NCBI GenBank assembly: GCA_036654375.1
Contig: JAVVSD010000005.1
Coordinates: 38,498 to 102,497, forward strand
From: RZYX01 sp036654375
GTDB taxonomy: Bacteria; Bacillota; Clostridia; Oscillospirales; Acutalibacteraceae
Length of the DNA stretch: 64,000 nt
Direction: 5' to 3'
How positions within the stretch are numbered: the stretch's first letter is position 1; each line of letters opens with the position of its first letter. The notes beneath the pieces are model-generated. The model was not told the DNA's origin, did not search any database, and saw nothing but the letters and a program-made list of their open reading frames with translations. Positions 25,923-33,109 of this stretch are shown here, piece by piece. Made by a program: the position numbers and the translations under genes.

Positions 25923-25963
25923 AGTACTTGTCAGTAATTAAGTCAATCATTTGGAGGATAAAA

Positions 25964-26584
25964 ATGGAACAAAACAACATCGAATACAGGAAACTTGAGC
26001 GTAGTGATTACCCTGCTCTCGAAAAAATAATCAGAGAAACCTGGAAGTATGAAACCTTTTGCTCTCCTAAAGTTGCAAAAAAAATGTCAAAGGTGTTTCT
26101 TGCATCTTGCCTTTGTAATCAAACCTTTAATTGCGTTGCAATCAACAATGGTGAGCCTGTTGGCATTATCTTGGGTAAGTATATCAGAGATTTCCATGCT
26201 CCTATCAAACTATATTTTAGGCTCTTTTTTTCAATCTGCAATATGCTAATTTCAAAAGAAGGACGCATGGTCACAAAAAAGTTTAAAGTTATTCAAAAAA
26301 TTGATGAAGCTTTATTAAAGGAAACGGATAATTCCTTTGACTGCGAACTTGCATTTTTTGCCATTGATGCAAGTCAGCGCGGAAATGGAATTGGCAAACA
26401 TCTTTTTGACAATTTTGTAAGCTATATGAACTCAAAAAACTACAACAGCTTCTTTCTTTATACTGACAGCACCTGCAATTTTGGATTTTACGAGCATCAG
26501 GGTATGAAGCGACTTGGAGAAAAGGTTTTTAGAACGAATCCAAGCAGCGGTAAAGAGATTAATTTTTACATTTACAGCAATTAA
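25964..26584 (+). CDS. GNAT family N-acetyltransferase
   Basis: The 206 residues form an acetyl-CoA-dependent GNAT domain. The acetyl-CoA site is the QRGNGIGKHLFDNF stretch and the C-terminal FYEHQGMKRLGEK is the usual last strand and helix. GGAGG precedes the ATG. It stands alone under a MerR-controlled promoter, which fits a role in modifying a toxic compound or antibiotic; substrate unknown. Confidence 0.88.
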   Translation: MEQNNIEYRKLERSDYPALEKIIRETWKYETFCSPKVAKKMSKVFLASCLCNQTFNCVAINNGEPVGIILGKYIRDFHAPIKLYFRLFFSICNMLISKEGRMVTKKFKVIQKIDEALLKETDNSFDCELAFFAIDASQRGNGIGKHLFDNFVSYMNSKNYNSFFLYTDSTCNFGFYEHQGMKRLGEKVFRTNPSSGKEINFYIYSN

Positions 26585-26622
26585 ATAGCTTAAACTAAAA
26601 TAAAATTAAACTAAAAATCCCA

Positions 26623-26654
26623 AACGCTGTCAAGTATTTTTACTTGACAGCGTT
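26623..26654. terminator. Bidirectional terminator
   Basis: A perfect 14-bp stem (AACGCTGTCAAGTA and its inverse) with a TTTT loop between the convergent GNAT and transporter genes. Confidence 0.85.
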
Positions 26655-26674
26655 ATTTGTAAATTAAAATGTCT

Positions 26675-28027
26675 TTAGCCTATTCCACCATATTTTATAC
26701 CCAAGATAATTACAACTATGGTTGTTATTATAAATACATACTTGCCCATAAAGATAAACCGGTTTCCAAGCTTATGCTTTGCACTTTTATTTACTTCTTC
26801 CAATATTTTTTCTTTGCTTAAATAATAATAGAAACAATATGCAACAATCAATACACCAATCGGTGCAACAATTATTGTCATGAAATTTGTAAACGCTTCA
26901 AATATGCCAATATTGATTGCTAACGGTATTGCTAACAAAAAGCTGATAAGTCCAAGACAATATGCAATTTTACTTCTTGAAAATTTTGTGACAGACATTA
27001 TTGCCTCCACAGGTCCTTCCAACATATTTACGCTTGAAGAAATGGCGGCAAAAATTATGCTTAAGAAGAATAGTGATGAAAGAAAGCTTCCAAACGGTAT
27101 GCTTTGAAATATTTTGGGAACTGTTATGAACAAAAGTGCTGGACCTGCCGTCAAATCCAAGTTCAGTGCAAACACCGCAGGAATAATCATAAATGCTGCA
27201 AACAGAGCCGCAACTGTATCACAAATTGCTGTTAAAATTGCTGATTTTGGTATATTGTATGAGTCGTCACTATAGCTTCCATATACAACAAGCCCACAGC
27301 CGGTTAACGAAACTGTGAAATAGGCTTGACCAAGTGCCATTATCCATGTTTCAATGCTTTTCAAGTGTTCCCATCTTGGTTGAACAAGATATTTCACACC
27401 CTCTATTGAACCTGGCAAGCTAAGTGACTTTACTGTAATCATTACAAAGATTATTATTAATAGTGGCATAATTATTTTATTTAGCTTCTCTATTCCCTTT
27501 GATACTCCAAGCATTATTATAAATACCGTTATAAGTATTGCGAGAAAAAGCCATGGGATCACCTGGGTCGTCCCTGAAAACGAGTTGAAATAGCTTGTTG
27601 TATCTATATTGTTTATTTTCCCTGTAAGGCTTATGGCAAAGTATTTGAGTATCCAGCCAATAACCACCGAATAAAAGATATAGATGCCAATCATTCCAAG
27701 TGCAGGAACCGCCCTTATAAGAAGCGGACACTTTTTTCCCTTATCTTCACATACTTTTTTTAGCCCACGCAATGAGCCTACTTTGAACATTCTGCCAAAT
27801 GAAAATTCAGTGATTAACCCCGTCACACCAAGAAAAAACACAAAAATAAAATAAGGAATCAGAAATGCCGCTCCTCCATATTCCCCAAGTTTGTATGGAA
27901 ACATCCAAATGTTGCCCAGCCCCAATGCCGCTCCAACACTTGAAATCACAAATCCAGAATTTGATGAAAAATGTTCTCGCTTTACATCTTTGCTATTTGA
28001 TTTTGATTTGTTATTAAAACTATTCAT
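26675..28027 (-). CDS. Sodium-dependent transporter, NSS/SNF family
   Basis: Neurotransmitter:sodium symporter family protein (LeuT fold) of 450 residues with about 11-12 membrane segments. The signature lies in segment 1, SSVGAALGLGNIWMFPY, and holds the unwound substrate and sodium site; GGAAFLIPYF follows. Bacterial members import amino acids such as leucine, tryptophan or tyrosine with sodium; the substrate cannot be read from the sequence. AGGTG precedes the ATG. It ends at the terminator shared with the GNAT gene. Confidence 0.93.
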   Translation of the reverse strand: MNSFNNKSKSNSKDVKREHFSSNSGFVISSVGAALGLGNIWMFPYKLGEYGGAAFLIPYFIFVFFLGVTGLITEFSFGRMFKVGSLRGLKKVCEDKGKKCPLLIRAVPALGMIGIYIFYSVVIGWILKYFAISLTGKINNIDTTSYFNSFSGTTQVIPWLFLAILITVFIIMLGVSKGIEKLNKIIMPLLIIIFVMITVKSLSLPGSIEGVKYLVQPRWEHLKSIETWIMALGQAYFTVSLTGCGLVVYGSYSDDSYNIPKSAILTAICDTVAALFAAFMIIPAVFALNLDLTAGPALLFITVPKIFQSIPFGSFLSSLFFLSIIFAAISSSVNMLEGPVEAIMSVTKFSRSKIAYCLGLISFLLAIPLAINIGIFEAFTNFMTIIVAPIGVLIVAYCFYYYLSKEKILEEVNKSAKHKLGNRFIFMGKYVFIITTIVVIILGIKYGGIG

Positions 28028-28328
28028 TAAAATGCACCTAAACTTTTATTTTAATCCACTATATACAAGCCAAAAAATTATGATTAAAAACTATCTATAA
28101 GGTTATTATGATTGTTGAGATGTTAAAATAACAAATAATTATGTGGAAAATATTACTTATTAATAACCGGCTTTTGTATCAATTAAAAGTTTTAGCCTTG
28201 ATACGATTTGTATCAAGGCTAAAGTTCTATTTAAAGCTGTGTTTTGTTAGATTATCTCCAAGCGGTTGAGGCAAATTCAAAATCTTTTGAAAATTATTTA
28301 GTATTACATTTGACTTTGTTACTTCAAA
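28028..28328. other. Intergenic region with one strong hairpin
   Basis: No gene in 301 bases. The only feature is a perfect 14-bp inverted repeat at 28191-28204/28210-28223 (arms TTTAGCCTTGATAC) with T-rich sequence on the minus-strand side, best read as the terminator of the lipoprotein gene at 28329. The rest is AT-rich leader of the transporter gene. Confidence 0.6.
28191..28223 (-). terminator. Terminator of the lipoprotein gene
   Basis: A 14-bp perfect stem with a 5-base loop lies about 105 bases downstream of the lipoprotein stop; ACTTTTAATT follows on the minus strand. Confidence 0.65.
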
Positions 28329-28742
28329 TTAATAGCCACATTCAACAACTTTCCATTCAGCTGTTTTGCTATCTCTAATTAGAGTAAACATAACCCCATC
28401 ATAATCCTCACCAGGCTCTAATGCTCCAACAGCAGACTTACTAACATGAAAACTTGCAAATATTGTTATGGTATTTTCTGCCGTTGAGCCAGTTTCTGCA
28501 CCAGCACCATTTGTTAAATAGCTTTCAATATTCTTGTTTGACTTTTCTTCGTTATACGACATTTTTTTAAGCTTACAATCTTTAAAATTTTCAGAAAAAT
28601 ATGTTTTGGTACATTCCATAGATTTTTGTATTTCTTCTTCGCTAAATTTTTCTGAATCCCCGATATTGGTTTTGATTCCACCACAACCAACAAGTAACAA
28701 TAAAAATAAAATCACACATATTACTGGAACTTGTTTTTTCAT
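28329..28742 (-). CDS. Hypothetical lipoprotein (DUF4829-like)
   Basis: The 137-residue exported protein has signal peptide MKKQVPVICVILFLLL with lipobox LVGC and a Gly-Gly after the Cys. The pattern FSEEEIQKSMECTKTYF, KLKKMSYNEEKSN and C-terminal RDSKTAEWKVVECGY is shared by a group of clostridial lipoproteins I would place near DUF4829; function unknown. GGAGAG precedes the ATG. It is monocistronic. Confidence 0.75.
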   Translation of the reverse strand: MKKQVPVICVILFLLLLVGCGGIKTNIGDSEKFSEEEIQKSMECTKTYFSENFKDCKLKKMSYNEEKSNKNIESYLTNGAGAETGSTAENTITIFASFHVSKSAVGALEPGEDYDGVMFTLIRDSKTAEWKVVECGY

Positions 28743-28828
28743 AAAACTCTCTCCATCTTATTATTTTATCAATGTAATTAGCTAATAAACATTTGCAGGC
28801 TCTGTCTTTTAAAAGAATTAAGCAAATT

Positions 28829-29572
28829 CTATTTAATATCTATTATTGGGTCTATATTTAAAAAGTTTGTTCTGTATTCATCTCCATTTAAAAAATCATC
28901 CTCCACATCAAAACTTTTCATTCTACTTTTTTGAAGTTCGGCCTGTAGCATATTCATTAGTAGCATTTCTTCTAATTCATCATTTGAAGTATTAAAATAA
29001 TCATTTAAACTCATTATTGGATTGCTATCTGTTTTAACTTTTGGGCTAAAACTATTTGCACTGGGGTTTATCGCTATTTCTCCTCCACAATAGCCCATTA
29101 CTTTTTTTACATAATTCTGAGTTTCTTTAAAAGGAGGTATTCCCCCGTATTTTGCGACATTACCTGGACCTGCATTGTATGCTGCCAAAGCAAGTTCAGT
29201 GTTTCCATTGTATTTATTTAACAGCTGGCTTAACAGCTTTGCACCACCCATAATATTCTGCTGTGCGTCAAACGAGTCCGTAACACCTAAGCCCTTCGCA
29301 GTTGCTGGCATAAGCTGCATAACGCCCTGTGCGCCTGCTTTTGACTGTGCATTGGCATTAAAGCCCGATTCAGCCTTTGCAACCGCCTTAAGTAGTTTAA
29401 CAGGTACACCATATTTATTTGAAGCCTTCTCAAATATTGAATCAAAGCTTGTTGTCTTTATTGCAGAATTTAAAGCATCAGAAAATTTGTTTTGTGGTTC
29501 CTTATCTATGTGTTCTTTTTTTGAGGTTTTATAATCCGTACCATTAGCCGCATTAACACTTTTAATATACAT
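28829..29572 (-). CDS. Lytic transglycosylase, SLT domain
   Basis: Peptidoglycan-cleaving transglycosylase of 247 residues. The SLT domain spans about residues 45-160: KAVAKAESGFN with the catalytic Glu, AQGVMQLMPATAKGLGV, and LALAAYNAGPGNVAKYGG. About 45 residues precede it and 75 follow it. No signal peptide or membrane segment is visible, so export must use another path, or the enzyme acts after lysis or in spore development. No flagellar or phage genes adjoin it. GGGAG is 13 bases before the ATG. Confidence 0.9.
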   Translation of the reverse strand: MYIKSVNAANGTDYKTSKKEHIDKEPQNKFSDALNSAIKTTSFDSIFEKASNKYGVPVKLLKAVAKAESGFNANAQSKAGAQGVMQLMPATAKGLGVTDSFDAQQNIMGGAKLLSQLLNKYNGNTELALAAYNAGPGNVAKYGGIPPFKETQNYVKKVMGYCGGEIAINPSANSFSPKVKTDSNPIMSLNDYFNTSNDELEEMLLMNMLQAELQKSRMKSFDVEDDFLNGDEYRTNFLNIDPIIDIK

Positions 29573-29881
29573 TTTATTTAAACACTCCCATACATTCCAT
29601 TACTAAATATTGTAAGTTTTATTTATATTTTTGTCAATATTATTATAAGTTTTATGTATTTCAACAAAGTTCAAACAATTTTTGTTGATGAGTTTTTTAA
29701 TACAAGGATAATTAATTCGATAAATATCTATATTGCTAACAACCGCCGGCACATTACTAAGTAGCCGAGATAAATTAAAAGAGCCGCAAGACAGTGAATG
29801 TCTTGTGGCTCTTTCCTGTTTGTCATGTCAGATAAAGGTCTGTTTTATGCTAACTTTGACAATTTCAAAACAGGTTCTATT
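29573..29881. other. Intergenic region with a terminator only
   Basis: 309 bases without a gene. It holds the 29778-29814 hairpin and AT-rich sequence with no further feature I can support. Confidence 0.6.
29778..29814 (-). terminator. Terminator of the Gly-rich microprotein gene
   Basis: AAAGAGCCGCAAGACA pairs with TGTCTTGTGGCTCTTT (one G-T pair) around a 5-base loop; on the minus strand the sequence TTTTAATTT follows. Confidence 0.8.
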
Positions 29882-30064
29882 TTATTTCGTAATGATTGCA
29901 AGTATGCATATTGCCAGAATCGGAAGAAATGCAGTTAGGCATCCACTACCACCTCCGCCATTTCCTCCTCCACCGCCACCGCCACCTTTAAAGTTGCGGT
30001 CAAATGCCTGATTGTAATGGACATAACCATCTATGCCATTACCAAAATATCCGAAATCATCCAT
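29882..30064 (-). CDS. Gly-rich single-pass membrane microprotein
   Basis: Sixty residues in three parts: an acidic/aromatic N-terminus (MDDFGYFGNGIDGYVHYNQA), a flexible linker with runs of eight and four Gly, and a C-terminal membrane segment LTAFLPILAICILAIITK. GGAGG lies 9 bases before the ATG, and the gene has its own terminator, so it is probably real. I do not recognise a family. The layout suggests a tail-anchored protein whose short N-terminal motif is displayed on a glycine tether. Confidence 0.65.
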   Translation of the reverse strand: MDDFGYFGNGIDGYVHYNQAFDRNFKGGGGGGGGNGGGGSGCLTAFLPILAICILAIITK

Positions 30065-30082
30065 AATTATTACCCTCCACAA

Positions 30083-30479
30083 AAAATATATCTAAAGATC
30101 TTTTGTTTTTAAAATAAATAAAATTCGTTTTTAAATCTTTATATAAAAAGTATAGCATGTTTTTTTGTTATTTCAATATTAACATTATCAAACTGTGAGC
30201 TGAGTCCAATTAATCGTACTTTAAATAATATCGTGCGGTATTTTGATTGGCTTTTCAAACTAAAGAGCTATAATTTTTGTCCCTCTCTTTTTTTTTGCTA
30301 AGGTACAAGTTAAAAGAAGTTGTACTTTTGATATTTAACGCACTAAATTCAGCATTATACAACACTATTCTGCAATGGCAATAGCCAAAAATTAAGCCAA
30401 AATAAATGGCTGTTTAGTTGCCAAACAAAAAAATATAAAAATGACGCCAGACCCAAAACGAATTGGATCCAGCGTCATG
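30083..30479. other. AT-rich intergenic region with several weak hairpins
   Basis: About 360 bases before the tRNA terminator have no gene. A GTACAA/TTGTAC hairpin with a following T-run lies near 30303-30335 on the plus strand, and nested arms GGCAA.AGCCA / TGGCT..TTGCC occur near 30378-30422. Neither matches a known riboswitch or small RNA that I can identify. The last part, 30441-30478, is the tRNA terminator. Confidence 0.4.
30441..30478 (-). terminator. Terminator of tRNA-Arg
   Basis: ATGACGC and GCGTCAT arms with further pairing inside (GGATCC / GGGTC region). On the minus strand the hairpin is followed by TTTTTATATTTTTTT, directly after the tRNA. Confidence 0.85.
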
Positions 30480-30556
30480 TGGCCCGCTCGACAGGATTCG
30501 AACCTGCGGTCTTCAGAATCGGAATCTGCTGCATTATCCAGCTATGCTACGAGCGG
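30480..30556 (-). tRNA. tRNA-Arg (anticodon CCG)
   Basis: A 77-base cloverleaf with encoded CCA. The acceptor stem is CCGCTCG/CGAGCGG, D stem GCAT/ATGC, T stem GCAGG/CCTGT around TTCGAAT. The anticodon loop TTCCGAT gives CCG, reading the rare CGG codon. The first pair of the anticodon stem (G27, A43) does not pair in this fold. Confidence 0.93.
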
Positions 30557-30728
30557 ATATTTACTTTTTGATTTGCTTGCCTTATTTAACATAACTTCAC
30601 TTGCTTTGAAGTTGCTTTGCCTTATTTAACCTTGCTTAGCTTTAGCCTTGCCTTAGCCTTGCCTTAACCTTGCTTTGAAGTTGCTTTGTCTTATTTAACT
30701 TTGCTTTAGCCTTGTCTTTTGCCTTACT
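30557..30728. repeat. Degenerate T/C/G-rich short repeats
   Basis: The bases between the tRNA and the phosphodiesterase gene are built from variants of TTGCCTTA, TTAGCC and TTATTTAAC. A 37-base block occurs twice, at about 30601-30637 and 30670-30706, with three differences. No open frame uses it. It looks like slippage-driven expansion. Confidence 0.6.
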
Positions 30729-31193
30729 TTAATCTTCTACTAATCTATGTTCAAACTTGACATCATCACCATTTATATCAATTACGCCATAAAAGCCGCT
30801 TTTTACACTGCCAGGATTAAAAAAGTGTACTGAATTTTCAATTTTATTAACAGGTGAGTGGGTATGACCATATAATACAATACCCGCGTTATATTTTTCT
30901 GCTATTTTCATAAGCACCGTTGTCCCTTGCTTGACCTTTTCCACAAAGCCATGTGTAATGTAAAAAATATGCCCATCGATAAACTTAACAGCATTCAAGG
31001 AAAGCTGCGATGCCATATCACAGTTGCCCCGCACCGCAACAATTTCTGCATGGTTGTTCAAAATAGGTACATATTCCAAATCGCGTTCTCCATCACCTAA
31101 ATAAATGATAAGCTGAGCGTCTTGATTTTCGTCAACAATTTTTGACACGGATTTTTTATCTCCATGAGAATCAGACAGAACAAGCACTTTCAT
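30729..31193 (-). CDS. Metallophosphoesterase, YfcE/MJ0936 family
   Basis: Dimetal phosphodiesterase of 154 residues with all family motifs: SDSHGD (residues 7-12), GDGERD, RGNCD and the C-terminal GHTHSP. Members hydrolyse phosphodiesters such as bis-pNPP in vitro; the in vivo substrate is unknown. GGAGG precedes the ATG by 8 bases. It is usually found downstream of rph and rdgB, which are not here. Confidence 0.93.
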   Translation of the reverse strand: MKVLVLSDSHGDKKSVSKIVDENQDAQLIIYLGDGERDLEYVPILNNHAEIVAVRGNCDMASQLSLNAVKFIDGHIFYITHGFVEKVKQGTTVLMKIAEKYNAGIVLYGHTHSPVNKIENSVHFFNPGSVKSGFYGVIDINGDDVKFEHRLVED

Positions 31194-31252
31194 TCATAAA
31201 ACCTCCATGGCACTAATACACTATATTATATACGCAAAGGGCGGTGATTTCA

Positions 31253-31507
31253 ATGGCTGAATTCAACCTAAATGACGAACAAATCAAAAAAATCAAAGAC
31301 AAGTTTGGAAGCAAAAACATTGAGCAGGCACAAATGATTGACAAGGCACTTAAAGAAGGTAAAAGCCCTGATTTTGTTATGAAAGACCTTAATCCAAAGC
31401 AAAGTGCTGCTTTAAAGAAAATCTTGTCAGACAAAGGCACGCTTGAAAAGCTTTTGGCAACTGAGCAAGCCAAAAATTTGCTTAAAAAGCTGCTGGAGGA
31501 AAAGTGA
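31253..31507 (+). CDS. Hypothetical small protein, first of a three-gene cluster
   Basis: An 84-residue, Lys-rich, mainly helical protein (NLNDEQIKKIKDKFGSKN; GTLEKLLATEQAKNLLKKLLEEK). No signal peptide or known domain. The ATG at 31253 follows a G-rich stretch (GGGCGG) at 9 bases. Its stop is 3 bases before the next gene's ATG, whose SD it contains, so the three genes at 31253-33039 form an operon. Function unknown. Confidence 0.72.
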   Translation: MAEFNLNDEQIKKIKDKFGSKNIEQAQMIDKALKEGKSPDFVMKDLNPKQSAALKKILSDKGTLEKLLATEQAKNLLKKLLEEK

Positions 31508-31510
31508 TTT

Positions 31511-31888
31511 ATGGATCAAATTAATGACATCTTATCTTCATTATCACCTGAAGATATTGCCTCCATAAAGTCTATGGCTGATTCTATTTTAGGCGGTTCA
31601 TCTGGTAACGGCAATCAAGATGAAAATTCAAATAATTCATCTGGGTCTCCTTTTGGAAACAGCGAAGGCTCTGACAATCCTTTTGCCAGTATTGACCCTG
31701 CCATGATTGCAAAAATAGGCTCGTTAATGGGCAAACTTAACGCAAAAAAAGATGATGATAGAATTAGGTTGCTTCAAGCACTTAAGCCTATGCTTAGTGA
31801 TAAAAGAAAAACCAAGACAGATGAAGCAATAAAATTTATGGGTCTTTTTGAGCTTTTACCAGAGCTTAAAAACTTGAATATTTTTTGA
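31511..31888 (+). CDS. Hypothetical protein, second of a three-gene cluster
   Basis: The 125 residues have a helical N-terminus (DILSSLSPEDIASIKSMADSIL), a Gly/Asn/Ser-rich linker (about 30-55) and a helical C-terminus (RIRLLQALKPMLSDKRKTKTDEAIKFMGL). I recall similar proteins across Clostridia, always next to a partner like the following gene, but no assigned role. GGAGG precedes the ATG; 5 bases separate its stop from the next ATG. Confidence 0.75.
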   Translation: MDQINDILSSLSPEDIASIKSMADSILGGSSGNGNQDENSNNSSGSPFGNSEGSDNPFASIDPAMIAKIGSLMGKLNAKKDDDRIRLLQALKPMLSDKRKTKTDEAIKFMGLFELLPELKNLNIF

Positions 31889-31899
31889 GGTGAATGAAG

Positions 31900-33039
31900 G
31901 TGGCGACTAACTATTCCTATGGAGAACTAATAAATATGCAGGAAGATGCTATGCGACGAGTTAGAGAAATGCAAAAGCTTTCAACTCAGGCAACGCAAAC
32001 TGCCAACAATACATTGTTTAACCTGCAATCTGCTCAAAGTGTTCAGCAAAACACAGATACTACACAATATGACTCTACGCCTGAAAAAAAACAAAATAGA
32101 ACTATACCGCAGCCATCTGCTAATACAGCACAAGACGGGAACACAAAATCACCATCAATGCACCCGCAACAAAGCCAAAACTTTAGAACAAATAATCAGA
32201 ATAATTATAGGCGGTCACCATTTTGGATGCGTCCTCAAGTTAGAAAAACGAGCGGAAATCCAAGACCAGTTGCAAAACCTCCTCCACACAGCCAATCCGA
32301 TATAAGCCAGCAACAGCATAATCAGTCAGCGGCAAGTCAGCAACAGAACAATCAGTCAACAGCAAGTCAGCAGCATAATCAGTCAGCGGCAAGTCAGCAA
32401 CACAATCAGTCAGCGGCAAGCCAGCAACACAATCAGTCAACAGCAAGCCAGCAGCAGCATAATCAGTCAGCGGCAAGTCAGCAACACAATCAGTCAGCGG
32501 CAAGTCAGCAACACAATCAGTCAACGGCAAGTCAGCAACAGAACAATCAGTCAACAGCAAGTCAGCAGCAGCATAATCAGTCAGCGGCAAGTCAGCAACA
32601 CAATCAGTCAACAGCAAGCCAGCAGCATAATCAGTCAACGGCAAGCCAGCAGCAACACAATCAGTCAACGGCAAGCCAACAGCATAATCAGTCAACAGCA
32701 AGTCAGCAGCACAATCAGCCAGCGGCAAGCCAGCAGAGCAATCAGTCAGCGGCAAGCCAGCAACACAAAAATTCGCCAGGAAATCTTTTTAATGCTTTAG
32801 GCGGTGGCGGTGGAATTTCTCAACTTTTTGGAAAAAATACTCTTGGCGGGTTGTTTGGCAACAGTGGAATTAGTGGCTTTCTTGGTAAAAGTGGGTTTAA
32901 TATTTCTGGCATTTTAGATAAAATCAGCGACCCAGAAACAAGTGACCAGATTTTGCTCCTTGCCTTACTTATTTTGCTTTCAAGCGAGGAAACCGACAAA
33001 ACTTTACTCTTTGCACTCCTTTATATTTTTATTGACTAA
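31900..33039 (+). CDS. Repeat-containing protein with Gln/Ser/Asn minisatellite
   Basis: A 379-residue protein in three parts. The N-terminus (ATNYSYGELINMQEDAMRR; about 110 residues, then basic) looks conserved; the middle (about residues 136-290) is 16 copies of a nine- or ten-residue unit, SQQHNQSAA with variants; the C-terminus is Gly-rich (FNALGGGGGISQLFG) and ends in a hydrophobic tail (LLLALLILL, then LLFALLYIFID). I prefer the GTG at 31900, 9 bases after GAGGTG, over the ATG at 31894. Function unknown; the hydrophobic end and polar spacer suggest a surface or spore-layer component, which is inference. Confidence 0.75.
   Translation: MATNYSYGELINMQEDAMRRVREMQKLSTQATQTANNTLFNLQSAQSVQQNTDTTQYDSTPEKKQNRTIPQPSANTAQDGNTKSPSMHPQQSQNFRTNNQNNYRRSPFWMRPQVRKTSGNPRPVAKPPPHSQSDISQQQHNQSAASQQQNNQSTASQQHNQSAASQQHNQSAASQQHNQSTASQQQHNQSAASQQHNQSAASQQHNQSTASQQQNNQSTASQQQHNQSAASQQHNQSTASQQHNQSTASQQQHNQSTASQQHNQSTASQQHNQPAASQQSNQSAASQQHKNSPGNLFNALGGGGGISQLFGKNTLGGLFGNSGISGFLGKSGFNISGILDKISDPETSDQILLLALLILLSSEETDKTLLFALLYIFID
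32304..32766 (+). repeat. In-frame 27/30-bp minisatellite, 16 copies
   Basis: Units of 27 or 30 bases encode SQQHNQ(S)(A/T)A; the extra codon is CAG/CAA (Gln). Copies differ mainly by silent changes (AGCCAG/AGTCAG) and GCG/ACG/ACA at the A/T position. Longer blocks recur (units 3-5 and 6-8), showing unequal exchange. All unit lengths are multiples of three, so expansion keeps the frame. Confidence 0.92.
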
Positions 33040-33066
33040 AGGTGGTTATGATTAAACCGCCTTTAG
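33036..33066 (+). terminator. Hairpin after the repeat-protein gene
   Basis: CTAAAGGTGGTT pairs with AACCGCCTTTAG (one G-T pair) around a 7-base loop. The stop codon lies in the 5' arm. Only a weak T-rich tail follows. Confidence 0.6.
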
Positions 33067-33088
33067 TGTTGTGTGCCTATAAAAAAAG

Positions 33089-33109
33089 CCTCGGTATGGT
33101 TAACCGAGG
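33089..33109 (-). terminator. Terminator overlapping the rfbB stop codon
   Basis: On the minus strand CCTCGGT TAACCAT ACCGAGG is followed by CTTTTTTT. The last two sense codons of rfbB are in the 5' arm and its TAA begins the loop, so termination structure and gene end overlap. Confidence 0.88.

Noticed and set aside
30083..30440. Riboswitch or regulatory RNA in the long AT-rich gap
   Set aside because: Short hairpins exist, but none matches a known class and no suitably oriented gene follows within leader distance.
32240..32755. A 171-codon open frame on the minus strand across the repeat array
   Set aside because: It is the antisense reading of the 27-base units, which contain no stop in that frame. 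No SD or conserved flanks; the plus-strand protein has proper ends and operon partners.
32304..32766. Possible CRISPR-like array
   Set aside because: Units are contiguous with no unique spacers and are multiples of three within an open reading frame.
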